Positions 9,341-18,818 are shown, counted from the stretch's first letter. The stretch is DNA of 64,000 nt from an uncultured Lachnospiraceae bacterium (GCA_946414885.1 CAMKQH010000002.1:150741-214740); one strand, 5' to 3'. Numbers and translations: made by a program. Notes: a model not told the origin generated them from the letters alone.

Positions 9341-9973
9341 ATGAATCAAGTAAACGTATATCTAAAATGTCTGCGAAGCGCAAAGGTTTCGTCAGCGGAC
9401 GTCTATCTGAAGGATGTCTGCAGCCTGCGCTGCGCAGACGTTTTTGTTTCTGCAAAACTCCGGGCGATCAAAATCTGGCACTTTGGAAAAAAGGATCCAA
9501 AGCGCCACGTGGTGAGTGCGTTGAGACTGATCGAACTGATGGAGGAGACGTGTCCCCAGATCAGCGTGGAGGTCATCGGGGAGACGGACGTGCTGATCGA
9601 GAGGGATGGCGGGAAAAAGCCTGCGGCGCCGTTTCAGTTTTTGAAGATTGCCGCGGTCTGTCTGATCAGCTTTATGGGAACCGCCTTTACCATCATGGCT
9701 TATCACAATGACATTGGGATCAACGCCATCTTCACGATGGGCTACCGGATGCTGCTCGGCGAGGAGCCACACGGCATCAATGCCATGGAGGTGGCCTATT
9801 CCGTGGGCGTTGCGCTGGGCATGCTTCTCTTTTTTAATCATGCGGGAGGCGGCACCATCACGGAGGATCCGACGCCGATCCAGGTGGCCATGCGTAATTA
9901 TGAAAAGGACGTGGACAGTGCCCTGGTGGAGACGGCGGGAAGAGAATCGCTGGAGGAAGAGAATCAAAAATGA
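9341..9973 (+). CDS. spoVAA: Stage V sporulation protein AA
   Basis: Component of the SpoVA machinery that moves dipicolinic acid into the developing spore and out on germination. The 210-residue protein has a soluble N-terminal half followed by two hydrophobic segments (LKIAAVCLISFMGTAFTIMA and VAYSVGVALGMLLFF), the normal SpoVAA plan, including the HNDIGINAIF stretch. It starts the spoVAA-AB-AC row and overlaps spoVAB by four bases (ATGA). In Bacillus this operon is sigma-G dependent; I found no clear sigma-G promoter here. Confidence 0.9.
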   Translation: MNQVNVYLKCLRSAKVSSADVYLKDVCSLRCADVFVSAKLRAIKIWHFGKKDPKRHVVSALRLIELMEETCPQISVEVIGETDVLIERDGGKKPAAPFQFLKIAAVCLISFMGTAFTIMAYHNDIGINAIFTMGYRMLLGEEPHGINAMEVAYSVGVALGMLLFFNHAGGGTITEDPTPIQVAMRNYEKDVDSALVETAGRESLEEENQK

Positions 9974-10449
9974 GAAAACTTTTCCTGGTTTTTGTGGGGA
10001 GCACCTATGGCTTCCTGTCGGCAGCAGGCGTGTTTACCGTGCTTGCCGCGGTGGGGCTGGTACCACGTTTTGCGGGCAGAACGCATACGGCAGACCGCGT
10101 ATGGATCTATGAGGAGATGGTGATCTGGGGGACGGTGTTTGGATGCCTTGTCAGCGTGTTTGAGGAACGGTGCGGTCTGTATGCGTGGCTTATGGGACGC
10201 ATGCCGGAATATGCTTACGTATGGCATCTTGGCGGAAGTTTTCTCTTGATCGTTGCCGGTCTTTTTGCGGGTACGTTCGTCGGGTGTCTGGCCCTTGCCA
10301 TAGCGGAGATGCTGGACAGCATTCCCATTCTGGCAAGGCGCCTCTCTTTTCATGGATATGTATTCTGGGTGGTCTTTTCCATGGCGCTGGGGAAGCTGGC
10401 AGGCTCCCTGTTTTACTTTTGGACGGAATTTCACAGGACGGCGGATTGA
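9970..10449 (+). CDS. spoVAB: Stage V sporulation protein AB
   Basis: Small polytopic SpoVA protein of 159 residues with four predicted membrane helices, beginning MRKLFLVFVGSTYGFLSAAG. Start and stop overlap the neighbour in the ATGA manner, so translation is coupled to spoVAA. The conserved stretch LALAIAEMLDSIPILARR near the C-terminus supports the assignment. Confidence 0.9.
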   Translation: MRKLFLVFVGSTYGFLSAAGVFTVLAAVGLVPRFAGRTHTADRVWIYEEMVIWGTVFGCLVSVFEERCGLYAWLMGRMPEYAYVWHLGGSFLLIVAGLFAGTFVGCLALAIAEMLDSIPILARRLSFHGYVFWVVFSMALGKLAGSLFYFWTEFHRTAD

Positions 10450-10489
10450 CCATGGGAGGAACAGGCAGAGGACGAGAAGAAGGGGGGAA

Positions 10490-10560
10490 ATGGAGACGGA
10501 GAAGGAAAGAAGAAATGGAGACGGAAAAGGAGAGAAGAATGGAGACGGAGAAAGAGAAAC
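10490..10560 (+). repeat. Three near-copies of a 24-25 bp purine-rich repeat at the spoVAC start
   Basis: Units beginning ATGGAGACGGA occur at 10490, 10515 and 10539. The second and third are in frame with spoVAC; the first is offset by one base. They put several ATG codons and GGAG/AGGA boxes in front of spoVAC. Confidence 0.75.
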
Positions 10561-10988
10561 GGGATTATCAGGAATACGTTGGTAAAATGACGCCGAAGGT
10601 CAACGCGGGACTGCAGATGGCGAAGGCGTTTGTCCTCGGGGGAGCGATCTGCTGCCTGGGGCAGTGGATCATAAATATGGGCATGGGGAACTTTGGACTG
10701 GACAGGCAGGAGGCGGGGAGCTGGTGTTCCCTGATCCTGATCGCTGCCGCGGTACTGCTGACGGGATGGAACGTGTATCCAAGCCTTGTAAAATGGGGCG
10801 GCGCGGGGGCGCTGGTGCCCATCACGGGATTTGCGAACTCCGTAGCCGCGCCTGCCATCGAGTATCAGGCGGAGGGGCAGGTGTTTGGCGTGGGCTGCAA
10901 GATCTTTACCATTGCGGGACCTGTTTTGCTCTATGGCATTCTGGCAAGCTTTCTGCTGGGACTGGGTCAGTTTTTGCTTGGATGGTAG
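10539..10988 (+). CDS. spoVAC: Stage V sporulation protein AC
   Basis: SpoVAC is a membrane channel-like part of the dipicolinate transporter. The 149-residue reading from ATG 10539 has the family plan: short charged N-terminus, then four hydrophobic segments with GGAICCLGQWI and the conserved PITGFANSVAAPAIEY. In-frame starts also exist at 10452 and 10515. I prefer 10539 for its AAGGAG box and normal length. The upstream codons lie in a repeated purine-rich sequence. spoVAD and spoVAE do not follow. Confidence 0.88.
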   Translation: METEKEKRDYQEYVGKMTPKVNAGLQMAKAFVLGGAICCLGQWIINMGMGNFGLDRQEAGSWCSLILIAAAVLLTGWNVYPSLVKWGGAGALVPITGFANSVAAPAIEYQAEGQVFGVGCKIFTIAGPVLLYGILASFLLGLGQFLLGW

Positions 10989-11063
10989 GAGCAAAGCCCT
11001 TTATTGACAAAAAATAGGGCGTACTAAACAAGAAAAAAATAGAAAGTCCTTTCTCATAAATGC

Positions 11064-11069
11064 TATAAT
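11064..11069 (+). promoter_or_regulatory. Extended -10 promoter of the dehydrogenase pair
   Basis: TGCTATAAT (TATAAT at 11064-11069 with the TGn extension) lies 80 bases before the next gene. The -35 region is poor, as is common for extended -10 promoters. Confidence 0.6.
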
Positions 11070-11148
11070 TTTCTTATGAATCACAGAAAAAACGGCGGAC
11101 GTCGCCGGGAAACGTGGGATTGCAAATTTTGTCCTGAAAGGAGATTTT

Positions 11149-12174
11149 ATGAGAAAGGCATTGTTTATTGGGGGAACGGGAACGATCAGTATGGCCATCA
11201 CGAAGCTTTTGGCCGAAGGCGATGAGTGGGAGCTGTATCTGCTCAACCGCGGCAATCGCAGGGAAGAGCTTCCGGAGGGCGTGAAGGTACTCTGCGCTGA
11301 CGTGAATGACGAGGCGAAGGTGCTGGAGGTGATGGGGGACCTGCAGTTTGACTTTGTATGTGATTTTATAGGATTTGTCCCGGAACAGTTGGAACGTGAC
11401 TATCGCCTGTTTAAGGGAAGGACGAAACGGTTTGGATATATCAGCTCAGCATCGGCTTACCAGAAGCCCGTCGGGGATTACCGGATCACGGAGGGAACGC
11501 CGTTAGCAAATCCCTATTGGGAGTATTCGCGTAATAAGATTGCCTGCGAGGAGCTTTTGATGAAATGGTATCGCGAGGACGGATTCCCCGTGACCATCAT
11601 TCGTCCGAGCCACACCTATGACGAACGCAACGTCCCCATGGGAGTGCATGGAGACAAGGGAAGCTATCAGGTGTTAAAGCGCATGATGGAGGGGAAGCCC
11701 GTGATCGTACACGGCGACGGGACCAGCCTTTGGACCATGACGCACAACAGTGATTTCGCAAAGGGCTTTGTGGGCCTGATGGGCAACGTGCATGCCATCG
11801 GCGAGTGTTATCAGATCACGAACGACGAGACCCTGACCTGGAATCAGATCTACCAGGCCATCGCAGACGCGCTGGGCGTGGAATACAAGCCCTATTACGT
11901 GTCGTCGGATTTCCTGGATGCTGCAGGAAAGTATGATTTCCGCGGCGGTCTCATCGGCGATAAGTCGAACTGCGTCGTTTTTGACAATGCCAAGTTAAAG
12001 AGAGCAGTTCCGGGGCTTTGCATGAACGTCCGCTTTGAACAGGGCGTGAGAAAGACCATCGAATACGTGCTGTCTCATCCGGAGTGCCAGGTGGAGGATC
12101 CGGAGTTTGACGCATGGTGTGACAAGGTGATCGGGGAGCTCGAAGCGGCGAAGAAGCGGATCCTGCAAGGCTGA
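11149..12174 (+). CDS. NAD-dependent epimerase/dehydratase family protein
   Basis: Extended short-chain dehydrogenase fold, 341 residues. The N-terminal nucleotide site reads ALFIGGTGTIS, and the usual Tyr-x3-Lys pair is probably in WEYSRNKIACE. The substrate is unknown: family members act on nucleotide sugars, and some related proteins bind RNA. A strong AAGGAG precedes the ATG. It is followed 23 bases on by another SDR gene, so the two likely form an operon and might act on one pathway. Confidence 0.82.
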   Translation: MRKALFIGGTGTISMAITKLLAEGDEWELYLLNRGNRREELPEGVKVLCADVNDEAKVLEVMGDLQFDFVCDFIGFVPEQLERDYRLFKGRTKRFGYISSASAYQKPVGDYRITEGTPLANPYWEYSRNKIACEELLMKWYREDGFPVTIIRPSHTYDERNVPMGVHGDKGSYQVLKRMMEGKPVIVHGDGTSLWTMTHNSDFAKGFVGLMGNVHAIGECYQITNDETLTWNQIYQAIADALGVEYKPYYVSSDFLDAAGKYDFRGGLIGDKSNCVVFDNAKLKRAVPGLCMNVRFEQGVRKTIEYVLSHPECQVEDPEFDAWCDKVIGELEAAKKRILQG

Positions 12175-12197
12175 ACATAAAAAAGGAGTAGAAAAAC

Positions 12198-12944
12198 ATG
12201 GTTGACGTAAGAGGAAAATGGGTGCTGATCACGGGCGCCAGCAGGGGAATCGGAAGATTGGCGGCGCTGTTCATGGCGGAGCGGGGATGTAATCTTATTT
12301 TGCACGGCAGGACGAAGGCGCATTGCGAGAAAGTGCTCGAGGAAGTGAAGGCGAAGGGCGTAGAGGCCTATGCGGTGGAAGCGGAGCTGACGGATCTGGA
12401 TGCCGTGGCAAAAATGCTTGCGGAGATCGACGAGAAGACGCCGGTGGTTGACGTGGTGCTAAATAACGCGGGATTGCAGATCGCATACCGCGTGGATTAT
12501 TACGGGACGCCCGTGAACGATTATCTGGAAAGCTATAAGATCAATACGGTGGCCCCCGCGATGATCTGCTATCACTTCCTGCCGAAGATGATCGAAAGAG
12601 GTTTTGGCAGGATCGTGAACACCACCAGTGGCATCCGCTTAGAGCCCGAGCAGGCGGGATATTCCGCGAGTAAGGCTGCGCTGGACAAGATCACGATCGA
12701 TCTGGGCTCAAAGCTTCAGGGAACGGACGTGATGATCAATCTGACGGATCCCGGGTGGTGCAGGACGGATCTGGGCGGACCCCATGCACCGAATGCACCG
12801 GAGAGTGCGATCCCCGGCGTGGTGGTTGGTGCCTTCGTGGATGACAAGAAATCCGGGCGGTGCCTTGCTGCCGGCCATTTCCACGGCATGACCCTGGAGG
12901 AGGCCGTTGCAAAGGCGGAGAGAGAATTTGCAAGTCCGTATTAA
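12198..12944 (+). CDS. Short-chain dehydrogenase/reductase
   Basis: Classical SDR of 248 residues: cofactor site TGASRGIG, structural NNAG, and catalytic Tyr and Lys in YSASKAALDK. Probably NADP(H)-linked from the Arg following the Gly motif; the substrate cannot be inferred. Same transcript as the upstream dehydrogenase. No clear terminator separates it from the MarR promoter. Confidence 0.85.
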   Translation: MVDVRGKWVLITGASRGIGRLAALFMAERGCNLILHGRTKAHCEKVLEEVKAKGVEAYAVEAELTDLDAVAKMLAEIDEKTPVVDVVLNNAGLQIAYRVDYYGTPVNDYLESYKINTVAPAMICYHFLPKMIERGFGRIVNTTSGIRLEPEQAGYSASKAALDKITIDLGSKLQGTDVMINLTDPGWCRTDLGGPHAPNAPESAIPGVVVGAFVDDKKSGRCLAAGHFHGMTLEEAVAKAEREFASPY

Positions 12945-13014
12945 GCTTTGAATGAACCGGAAATCATAGGCAGGCAAAGGTCAAAAATATTTGAAAAAAT
13001 TTAGGGAATAGGGG

Positions 13015-13042
13015 TTGCATTTCTCAAAAATGCGAGTATAAT
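13015..13042 (+). promoter_or_regulatory. Sigma-A promoter of marR-ABC operon
   Basis: TTGCAT (13015-13020), a 16-base spacer and a perfect TATAAT (13037-13042). The downstream edge runs straight into the repeated palindromes listed next. Confidence 0.85.
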
Positions 13043-13076
13043 GTTAGATAGCTAACAAAGATGTTAGTTATCTAAC
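13043..13076 (+). promoter_or_regulatory. Twin palindromic operator for the MarR regulator
   Basis: GTTAGATAGCTAAC (13043-13056) and GTTAGTTATCTAAC (13063-13076) are two 14-bp palindromes 20 bp apart start to start, about two helical turns. They cover the expected transcription start, so a bound MarR dimer on each would block the promoter. Confidence 0.8.
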
Positions 13077-13105
13077 ATTTTTTATATTCTAGAAAGGAGC
13101 GTGTC

Positions 13106-13558
13106 ATGGCAGAGGAGCAAAAGCGTGCAATTGGTTTTGAATTGGGTATGATCAATAATCTGATTCGAAGGACCCTGAATCAGAGGTTTTCCGAGAATGG
13201 CTTAGAAGATCTTGGCGGCGTTCAGGGACCGGTGATCGGTTACGTTTATCAGAATAGCCAGAAGCAGGACGTGTTTCAGAAGGACATCGAGAAATGGTTT
13301 AAGATCCGGCGTTCCACGGCGACGGTGATGCTTCAGAACATGGAGCAAAAGGACCTGATCGTCAGGGTGCCCGTGCCGAACGACGGGAGACTGAAGAAAA
13401 TCGTTCTGACGGAAAAGGCGAAGGAACGGCACATGCGGGTGAAGGATCAGATCGAGCGGTTCCACAAGGAACTGGAGGAAGGCATTTCTCCGGCAGAGAA
13501 AAAGCAATTCCTGGAGATTCTGGACCGCATACGCGCGAACCTGGAGTCTGGGAAATAA
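13106..13558 (+). CDS. MarR family transcriptional regulator
   Basis: Winged-helix repressor of 150 residues, with the recognition region KIRRSTATVMLQNMEQKDLIVR followed by the wing VPNDGRLKKIVLTEKAKE. It should dimerise and bind the twin palindromes at its own promoter. The two exporter genes follow, so a ligand exported by the transporter is the likely inducer. AAAGGAG lies upstream of the ATG. Confidence 0.92.
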   Translation: MAEEQKRAIGFELGMINNLIRRTLNQRFSENGLEDLGGVQGPVIGYVYQNSQKQDVFQKDIEKWFKIRRSTATVMLQNMEQKDLIVRVPVPNDGRLKKIVLTEKAKERHMRVKDQIERFHKELEEGISPAEKKQFLEILDRIRANLESGK

Positions 13559-13619
13559 GACTGGTTCTAAAAGACGAATGGTAATGCAATCAAAGTGAAA
13601 TACAAGAAAGGGTAACAAG

Positions 13620-15371
13620 ATGGTAAAGACGTTATTAAAGCAAGTCAAGGAATTCAAAAAAGATTCCATCCTGACTCCATGTTTTATGATACTGGAGGTC
13701 TTGATGGAGACGCTGATCCCCTTGCTCATGGGTTCCATCATCAACGACGGAATTGAGGCGGGGAACATGACGCACATTTATCTCATGGGCGGCGCGATGC
13801 TGGTTGCGGCAGTGGTAGGACTGTATGCCGGCGCCATGGGCGGTAAGTACGGCGCGAGGGCGTCAACCGGGTTTGCGAAAAACTTGAGGGAAGCGATGTT
13901 TACGAGAATCCAGACCTTCTCCTTCGCAAACATTGATAAGTTCTCCACGGCAGGTCTCGTGACGAGGCTTACCACGGACGTAAGCAATTTGCAGAACGCT
14001 TATCAGATGATCCTTCGCATGTGCATCAGGGCACCGTTTTCCCTGGTGATCGCCATGACGGCAGCGTTCTTTGTAAGCCCCAGGATCGCAAGCATTTATC
14101 TTGTGGCAGTGGTGATCCTTGGAATCATCCTTGGCATTATCATGAAATGTGCCATGAAGTACTTTTCTCACTTGTTTGAGAAGTACGACGCGCTGAACGA
14201 GAGTACGCAGGAAAACGTCAATGCGGCGAGAGTGGTCAAGGCTTACGTGCGTGAGGATTATGAGATCGAAAAGTTTAAGAAGGCCAGCGGCGACGTGTAT
14301 GACCTCGGCGTGAAGGCGGAGAAGATGATCATCTTAAACAGCCCCTTCATGCAGGCAACGGTTTATACCTGTATCCTTCTCATCAGCTGGATCGGCGCGC
14401 ACATGATCGTTTCCAGTGAACTGAGACTTGGCGATCTGTCAACGCTTCTTGCATACTGCATGAACATTCTGATGAACCTGATGATGCTCTCCATGGTATT
14501 CGTAATGATCACCATGAGCATGGCCAGCGCAAAGCGTGTCAGCGAAGTGCTGAATGAAGAGCCGACCATCACGAATCCTGAGAACCCGGTCATGAACGTG
14601 GCTGACGGCAGCATTGTGTTTGACCACGTGACGTTCCGTTATAATGAGCATTCCGAGACGCCCGTGCTCGACGACGTAAACCTGAAGATCGCTTCGGGTG
14701 AGACCATCGGCATCATTGGCGGTACCGGCAGTTCCAAGACGAGCCTTGTGAACCTGGTCAGCAGACTGTACGACGTCTCCAAGGGCACCGTCCGCGTTGG
14801 CGGTCAGGACGTAAGGTCCTATGATCTGGAGGCTCTTAGAAATCAGGTTTCCGTAGTGCTTCAAAAGAACGAACTCTTCTACGGAACGATCCTGGATAAC
14901 CTCCGCTGGGGCGATGAAAATGCAACCGACGAGGAGTGTAAGAGGGCTTGCCGCATGGCATGTGCGGACGAATTTATCGAGAGAATGCCTCAGAAGTATG
15001 AGACCATCATTGAGCAGGGCGGCGCGAACGTATCCGGCGGACAGAAGCAAAGGCTTTGTATTGCAAGGGCGCTGTTAAAGAAGCCAAAGGTTTTGATCCT
15101 GGATGACAGCACGAGCGCATGCGATACGGCAACGGATGCAAAGATCAGAAAGGCATTTGCGGAGGAAATCCCGAATACCACGAAGCTGATCATTGCCCAG
15201 AGAATTGCCAGCGTGGAGCATGCTGACCGCATCATCGTCATGAATGACGGTAAGGTGGATGGCATTGGCACCCATGAGGAATTGCTTGCAAATAACGCAA
15301 TCTACCGCGAGGTCTACGAAGCACAGACAGGCGGTAACAGAGACTTTGATGAGAATGGAGGTGAGCACTAA
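13620..15371 (+). CDS. ABC exporter subunit with degenerate ATP site
   Basis: Half-transporter of 583 residues: six-helix exporter membrane domain, then an ATPase domain from about residue 330. Walker A reads GGTGSSKTS, with Ser in place of the usual last Gly. The signature is VSGGQ, and Walker B is followed by Asp (LILDDSTSA) instead of the catalytic Glu. This pattern is typical of the non-hydrolysing half of heterodimeric exporters such as TM287/288. It overlaps the next gene by one base and lies behind a MarR gene; a role in drug or metabolite efflux is inferred. Confidence 0.92.
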   Translation: MVKTLLKQVKEFKKDSILTPCFMILEVLMETLIPLLMGSIINDGIEAGNMTHIYLMGGAMLVAAVVGLYAGAMGGKYGARASTGFAKNLREAMFTRIQTFSFANIDKFSTAGLVTRLTTDVSNLQNAYQMILRMCIRAPFSLVIAMTAAFFVSPRIASIYLVAVVILGIILGIIMKCAMKYFSHLFEKYDALNESTQENVNAARVVKAYVREDYEIEKFKKASGDVYDLGVKAEKMIILNSPFMQATVYTCILLISWIGAHMIVSSELRLGDLSTLLAYCMNILMNLMMLSMVFVMITMSMASAKRVSEVLNEEPTITNPENPVMNVADGSIVFDHVTFRYNEHSETPVLDDVNLKIASGETIGIIGGTGSSKTSLVNLVSRLYDVSKGTVRVGGQDVRSYDLEALRNQVSVVLQKNELFYGTILDNLRWGDENATDEECKRACRMACADEFIERMPQKYETIIEQGGANVSGGQKQRLCIARALLKKPKVLILDDSTSACDTATDAKIRKAFAEEIPNTTKLIIAQRIASVEHADRIIVMNDGKVDGIGTHEELLANNAIYREVYEAQTGGNRDFDENGGEH

Positions 15372-17359
15372 TGGCAGTTAAGAGACCAGAACCTATGATG
15401 AAAATGGGCGGCGGCCGCGGCCCGGGAAGCAGACCCCCCAGAGGCGTAAAGGGAGCCAAGGTAGAGAATGCCGGAAAGATCTTTAAGCGATTAGTGGCTT
15501 ACGTAGGAAAGTATTACTGGTTCCATTGGATCGTGGTGGCTGTCTGCATTGTTGGAAGCGTATTGGCGAACCTGCAGGGTACCATGTTTACGCAAAGCTT
15601 GATTGACGATCACATTAAACCCTTATATGCGGCGGCTCAAAATGGCGCCGATCCGGATTATGCGGGACTGCTTCACGCGATGATGCGCGTCGTGATCTTT
15701 TACGCACTCGGCATTGCATGTACTTACACGCAGGCGCGCGTTCTTTTGGTCGTGACCCAGGGTACCATGAAGCGCCTTCGTAACGAAATGTTTGAGCACA
15801 TGGAAAAGCTCCCCATCAAGTATTTTGACACGCACGCTCACGGCGACGTAATGTCACTTTACACCAATGACGTGGACACCATGCGCCAGATGATCAGCCA
15901 GAGTATGCCGCAGATGTTCAACTCGATCATCACCGTGGTCGGCACCTTTATCGCCATGATCGCGCTGAGCGTTCCCCTGACGGGACTCACCATTTTGATG
16001 GTGCTCGTAATGCTCTTTACCTCCGGTAAGATTGCGGGACTTTCCGGCAAGAATTTCATTGCGCAGCAAAGAAATCTCGGCATCGTGAACGGTTACATCG
16101 AAGAGATGATGAGCGGCCAGAAGGTAATCAAGGTTTTCTGTCACGAAGATCGTGCCCTTCAGGATTTCAAGGAGTTGAACAATGACCTCTTTGACAGTGC
16201 CTACAAGGCAAACAAGTTTGCGAACATCATGATGCCCATCAACGCACAGCTCGGCACTGTTTCCTACGTACTCTGTGCCTGCGTCGGCGGCGTCCTGGCG
16301 ATCAGCGTCGGTGAAACGGGATTCTTTGGTCTGTCCGTCGGCAGTCTGGTGGCCTTCCTGACGTTGAACAGAAGCTTTAACATGCCCATCAATCAGGTGA
16401 GCATGCAAATGAACTCCATCGTTATGGCAATGGCCGGAGCGAAGAGAGTGTTTGACCTCTTAGATGAAAAGCCTGAGGTTGACGAGGGTTACGTAACCCT
16501 TGTCAGCGTTAAGAAGACGAATACGGATCAGATCGCAGAGGTCTTGGAAGAGACCAACGAGCGTACCGGACTTTGGGCTTGGAAGCATACGCATCAGGCA
16601 GACGGGAGCGTCACCTACGTGCCGCTTCAGGGTGAGGTGGTATTTGACGGCGTGGACTTCGGTTACAACGATGACAAGATGGTTCTTCATGACATTAAGC
16701 TCTTTGCAAAGCCCGGACAGAAAATCGCGTTTGTAGGTTCCACCGGCGCCGGCAAGACGACCATCATGAATCTGATCAACCGGTTTTATGACATTCAGGA
16801 CGGTAAGATCCGCTACGACGGCATCAATGTCAACAAGATCAAGAAGGCGGATCTCAGAAGGTCGCTGGGCATTGTTTTGCAGGAGACAAATCTGTTCACT
16901 GCCAGCGTTAAGGAAAACATCCGTTTTGGCAAGCTGGACGCGACGGACGAGGAAGTCATTGCGGCTGCAAAGCTGGCAAATGCGGATACGTTTATCAGAC
17001 AGTTGCCTGACGGTTACGACACCGTGTTGACCGGCAACGGCGCAAACTTAAGCCAAGGCCAGAGGCAGCTCCTTGCCATCGCCCGTGCGGCGATCGCGGA
17101 TCCTCCGGTACTGATTCTGGATGAGGCAACCTCCTCCATCGATACCAGAACGGAGAGGATCGTGCAGGACGGCATGGATAAGCTGATGCACGGCAGAACG
17201 ACCTTTGTCATCGCACACAGACTCTCGACGATCCAGAACAGCGACTGCATCATGGTCATGGAGCAGGGACGCATTATCGAAAGAGGTAATCACGAGGAGC
17301 TACTGGCGGAAAAAGGAAAATATTATCAGTTATATACCGGAAAAGCGGTTTCGGCATAA
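15371..17359 (+). CDS. ABC exporter subunit with canonical ATP site
   Basis: Partner half of 662 residues. A basic Gly/Pro-rich N-terminal tail precedes six membrane helices. About 60 residues are inserted between membrane and ATPase domains (containing TGLWAWKHTHQADGSV). The ATPase has Walker A GSTGAGKTT, signature LSQGQ and Walker B LILDEATSS with the catalytic Glu. Together with the preceding subunit it should form one asymmetric exporter. The terminator at 17371 ends the operon. Confidence 0.92.
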   Translation: MAVKRPEPMMKMGGGRGPGSRPPRGVKGAKVENAGKIFKRLVAYVGKYYWFHWIVVAVCIVGSVLANLQGTMFTQSLIDDHIKPLYAAAQNGADPDYAGLLHAMMRVVIFYALGIACTYTQARVLLVVTQGTMKRLRNEMFEHMEKLPIKYFDTHAHGDVMSLYTNDVDTMRQMISQSMPQMFNSIITVVGTFIAMIALSVPLTGLTILMVLVMLFTSGKIAGLSGKNFIAQQRNLGIVNGYIEEMMSGQKVIKVFCHEDRALQDFKELNNDLFDSAYKANKFANIMMPINAQLGTVSYVLCACVGGVLAISVGETGFFGLSVGSLVAFLTLNRSFNMPINQVSMQMNSIVMAMAGAKRVFDLLDEKPEVDEGYVTLVSVKKTNTDQIAEVLEETNERTGLWAWKHTHQADGSVTYVPLQGEVVFDGVDFGYNDDKMVLHDIKLFAKPGQKIAFVGSTGAGKTTIMNLINRFYDIQDGKIRYDGINVNKIKKADLRRSLGIVLQETNLFTASVKENIRFGKLDATDEEVIAAAKLANADTFIRQLPDGYDTVLTGNGANLSQGQRQLLAIARAAIADPPVLILDEATSSIDTRTERIVQDGMDKLMHGRTTFVIAHRLSTIQNSDCIMVMEQGRIIERGNHEELLAEKGKYYQLYTGKAVSA

Positions 17360-17370
17360 GCAAGCATCTA

Positions 17371-17402
17371 AGGACTGTGATGATCATTCACAGTCCTTTT
17401 TT
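17371..17402 (+). terminator. Intrinsic terminator after the ABC exporter
   Basis: AGGACTGTG (17371-17379) pairs with CACAGTCCT (17389-17397), with further pairing inside the loop, followed by a T-run. Confidence 0.88.
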
Positions 17403-17426
17403 GGCGGAGAGGACTTTTGTTTTCTG

Positions 17427-17455
17427 TTTACGTTTATGCGGTTTCGAGGTAAAAT
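17427..17455 (+). promoter_or_regulatory. Candidate sigma-A promoter of pepT
   Basis: TTTACG (17427-17432), a 17-base spacer and TAAAAT (17450-17455). A small hairpin (AGAGCC with GGCTCT, about 17468-17483) follows in the leader. Confidence 0.55.
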
Positions 17456-17518
17456 GAAATCATGGTGAGAGCCTTTTAGGGCTCTGCGAAGAAAGATTAG
17501 GGAAAGCGAGGAAAGGTG

Positions 17519-18766
17519 ATGGAGAAAATATCGCCAGTGGAGCGCTTTTTGCGCTACGTGAAGATTGACACGCAGTCAGATGACAATTCGGGGACAAGCC
17601 CCAGTACGGCAAAGCAGCATGACTTGGCGAAAATTTTGGCGGCGGAACTCAAGGAGATGGGAGCAAAGGAGATCACGTATGATAAGAAGCATTGTTACGT
17701 GTATGCAACAATTCCGGCAACGCCTGGGTATGAGAAGTCGCCAACGCTTGGATTTATCGCCCACGTGGATACGTCCCCTGCAGTGACGGGAGCAGGCGTG
17801 AAGCCGCGACTGATCAAAAAATATGATGGAAAAGACATTGTGTTGAATAAGAAAAAGCAAGTTGTCATGAAAGTGGAGGAATTCCCGGAACTGGCAGAGT
17901 TAAAAGGGGAATCCCTGATCGTGACGGACGGCACGACGCTCCTAGGAGCGGATGATAAGGCGGGCGTGGCCGAGATCATGGCCATGGCGGATTTCCTGAT
18001 CAGATATCCGGAAATCGGGCACGGAAAGATCCGGATCGGATTTACCCCGGATGAAGAGATTGGAAGAGGCCCGGATCACTTTGACGTAAAGCTTTTTGGC
18101 GCAGATTACGCTTACACCGTGGACGGAGGTGCCCTGGGAGAGCTGGAGTACGAAAACTTTAACGCGGCGGGGGCAAAGCTCATTGTTAACGGCAGAAGCA
18201 CCCATCCGGGAAGCGCAAAGGGAAAGATGATCAATTCTATTTTGATCGCCCAGGAATTTCAGGGCATGCTTCCGACTTTTGAGAATCCCATCTACACGGA
18301 AGGGTATGAAGGCTTTTATCATTTGGACGGGATAAACGGCAACGTGGAGCAGACAATCTGTGAGTATATCATCCGTGATCACGACAAAAAGCTCTTTGAA
18401 AGAAAGAAACAGTTCTTTGCGGAATGCGCGGCGTTCTTGAACAAAAAATACGGAGAGGGCGTCGTCTGCGCGGAGATCAAGGATTCGTATTATAACATGC
18501 GGGAGGTTGTAGAACCTAATTTGCACCTTGTGGAAACGGCTAAGGCGTCGATGGAGGAACTGGGGATTGTCCCGAAGGTCGTGCCGATCCGCGGCGGCAC
18601 GGATGGCGCAAGATTGTCCTTCCTTGGACTCCCCTGCCCGAACCTTTGCACGGGTGGTGCAAACTATCACGGCAGATTTGAGTACGTGCACGTGCAGGGC
18701 ATGGAGCGCACGGCGCAATTGCTCGTAAGGATCGTGGAAGCCTACGCAAAGCGGGAGAAGTCATGA
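17519..18766 (+). CDS. pepT: Peptidase T (aminotripeptidase)
   Basis: Two-zinc M20B peptidase that removes the N-terminal residue from tripeptides in the cytoplasm. Ligand motifs are all present: HVDTSPA (His82, Asp84), [21 protein letters not shown] and the C-terminal ANYHG. 415 residues, close to the family norm. ATG 17519 or the overlapping GTG 17516 could be the start. Single-gene unit between two terminators. Confidence 0.96.
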   Translation: MEKISPVERFLRYVKIDTQSDDNSGTSPSTAKQHDLAKILAAELKEMGAKEITYDKKHCYVYATIPATPGYEKSPTLGFIAHVDTSPAVTGAGVKPRLIKKYDGKDIVLNKKKQVVMKVEEFPELAELKGESLIVTDGTTLLGADDKAGVAEIMAMADFLIRYPEIGHGKIRIGFTPDEEIGRGPDHFDVKLFGADYAYTVDGGALGELEYENFNAAGAKLIVNGRSTHPGSAKGKMINSILIAQEFQGMLPTFENPIYTEGYEGFYHLDGINGNVEQTICEYIIRDHDKKLFERKKQFFAECAAFLNKKYGEGVVCAEIKDSYYNMREVVEPNLHLVETAKASMEELGIVPKVVPIRGGTDGARLSFLGLPCPNLCTGGANYHGRFEYVHVQGMERTAQLLVRIVEAYAKREKS

Positions 18767-18789
18767 TAACCACAAATGTGACTATGTGC

Positions 18790-18818
18790 TTGTTATTTGC
18801 GTAAAGACGTGTTAAAAT
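18790..18818 (+). promoter_or_regulatory. Candidate promoter overlapping the pepT terminator
   Basis: TTGTTA (18790-18795), a 17-base spacer and TAAAAT (18813-18818). The -10 lies in the first arm of the following hairpin, so RNA started here would lack most of that arm and could read into the aquaporin gene. Confidence 0.5.
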
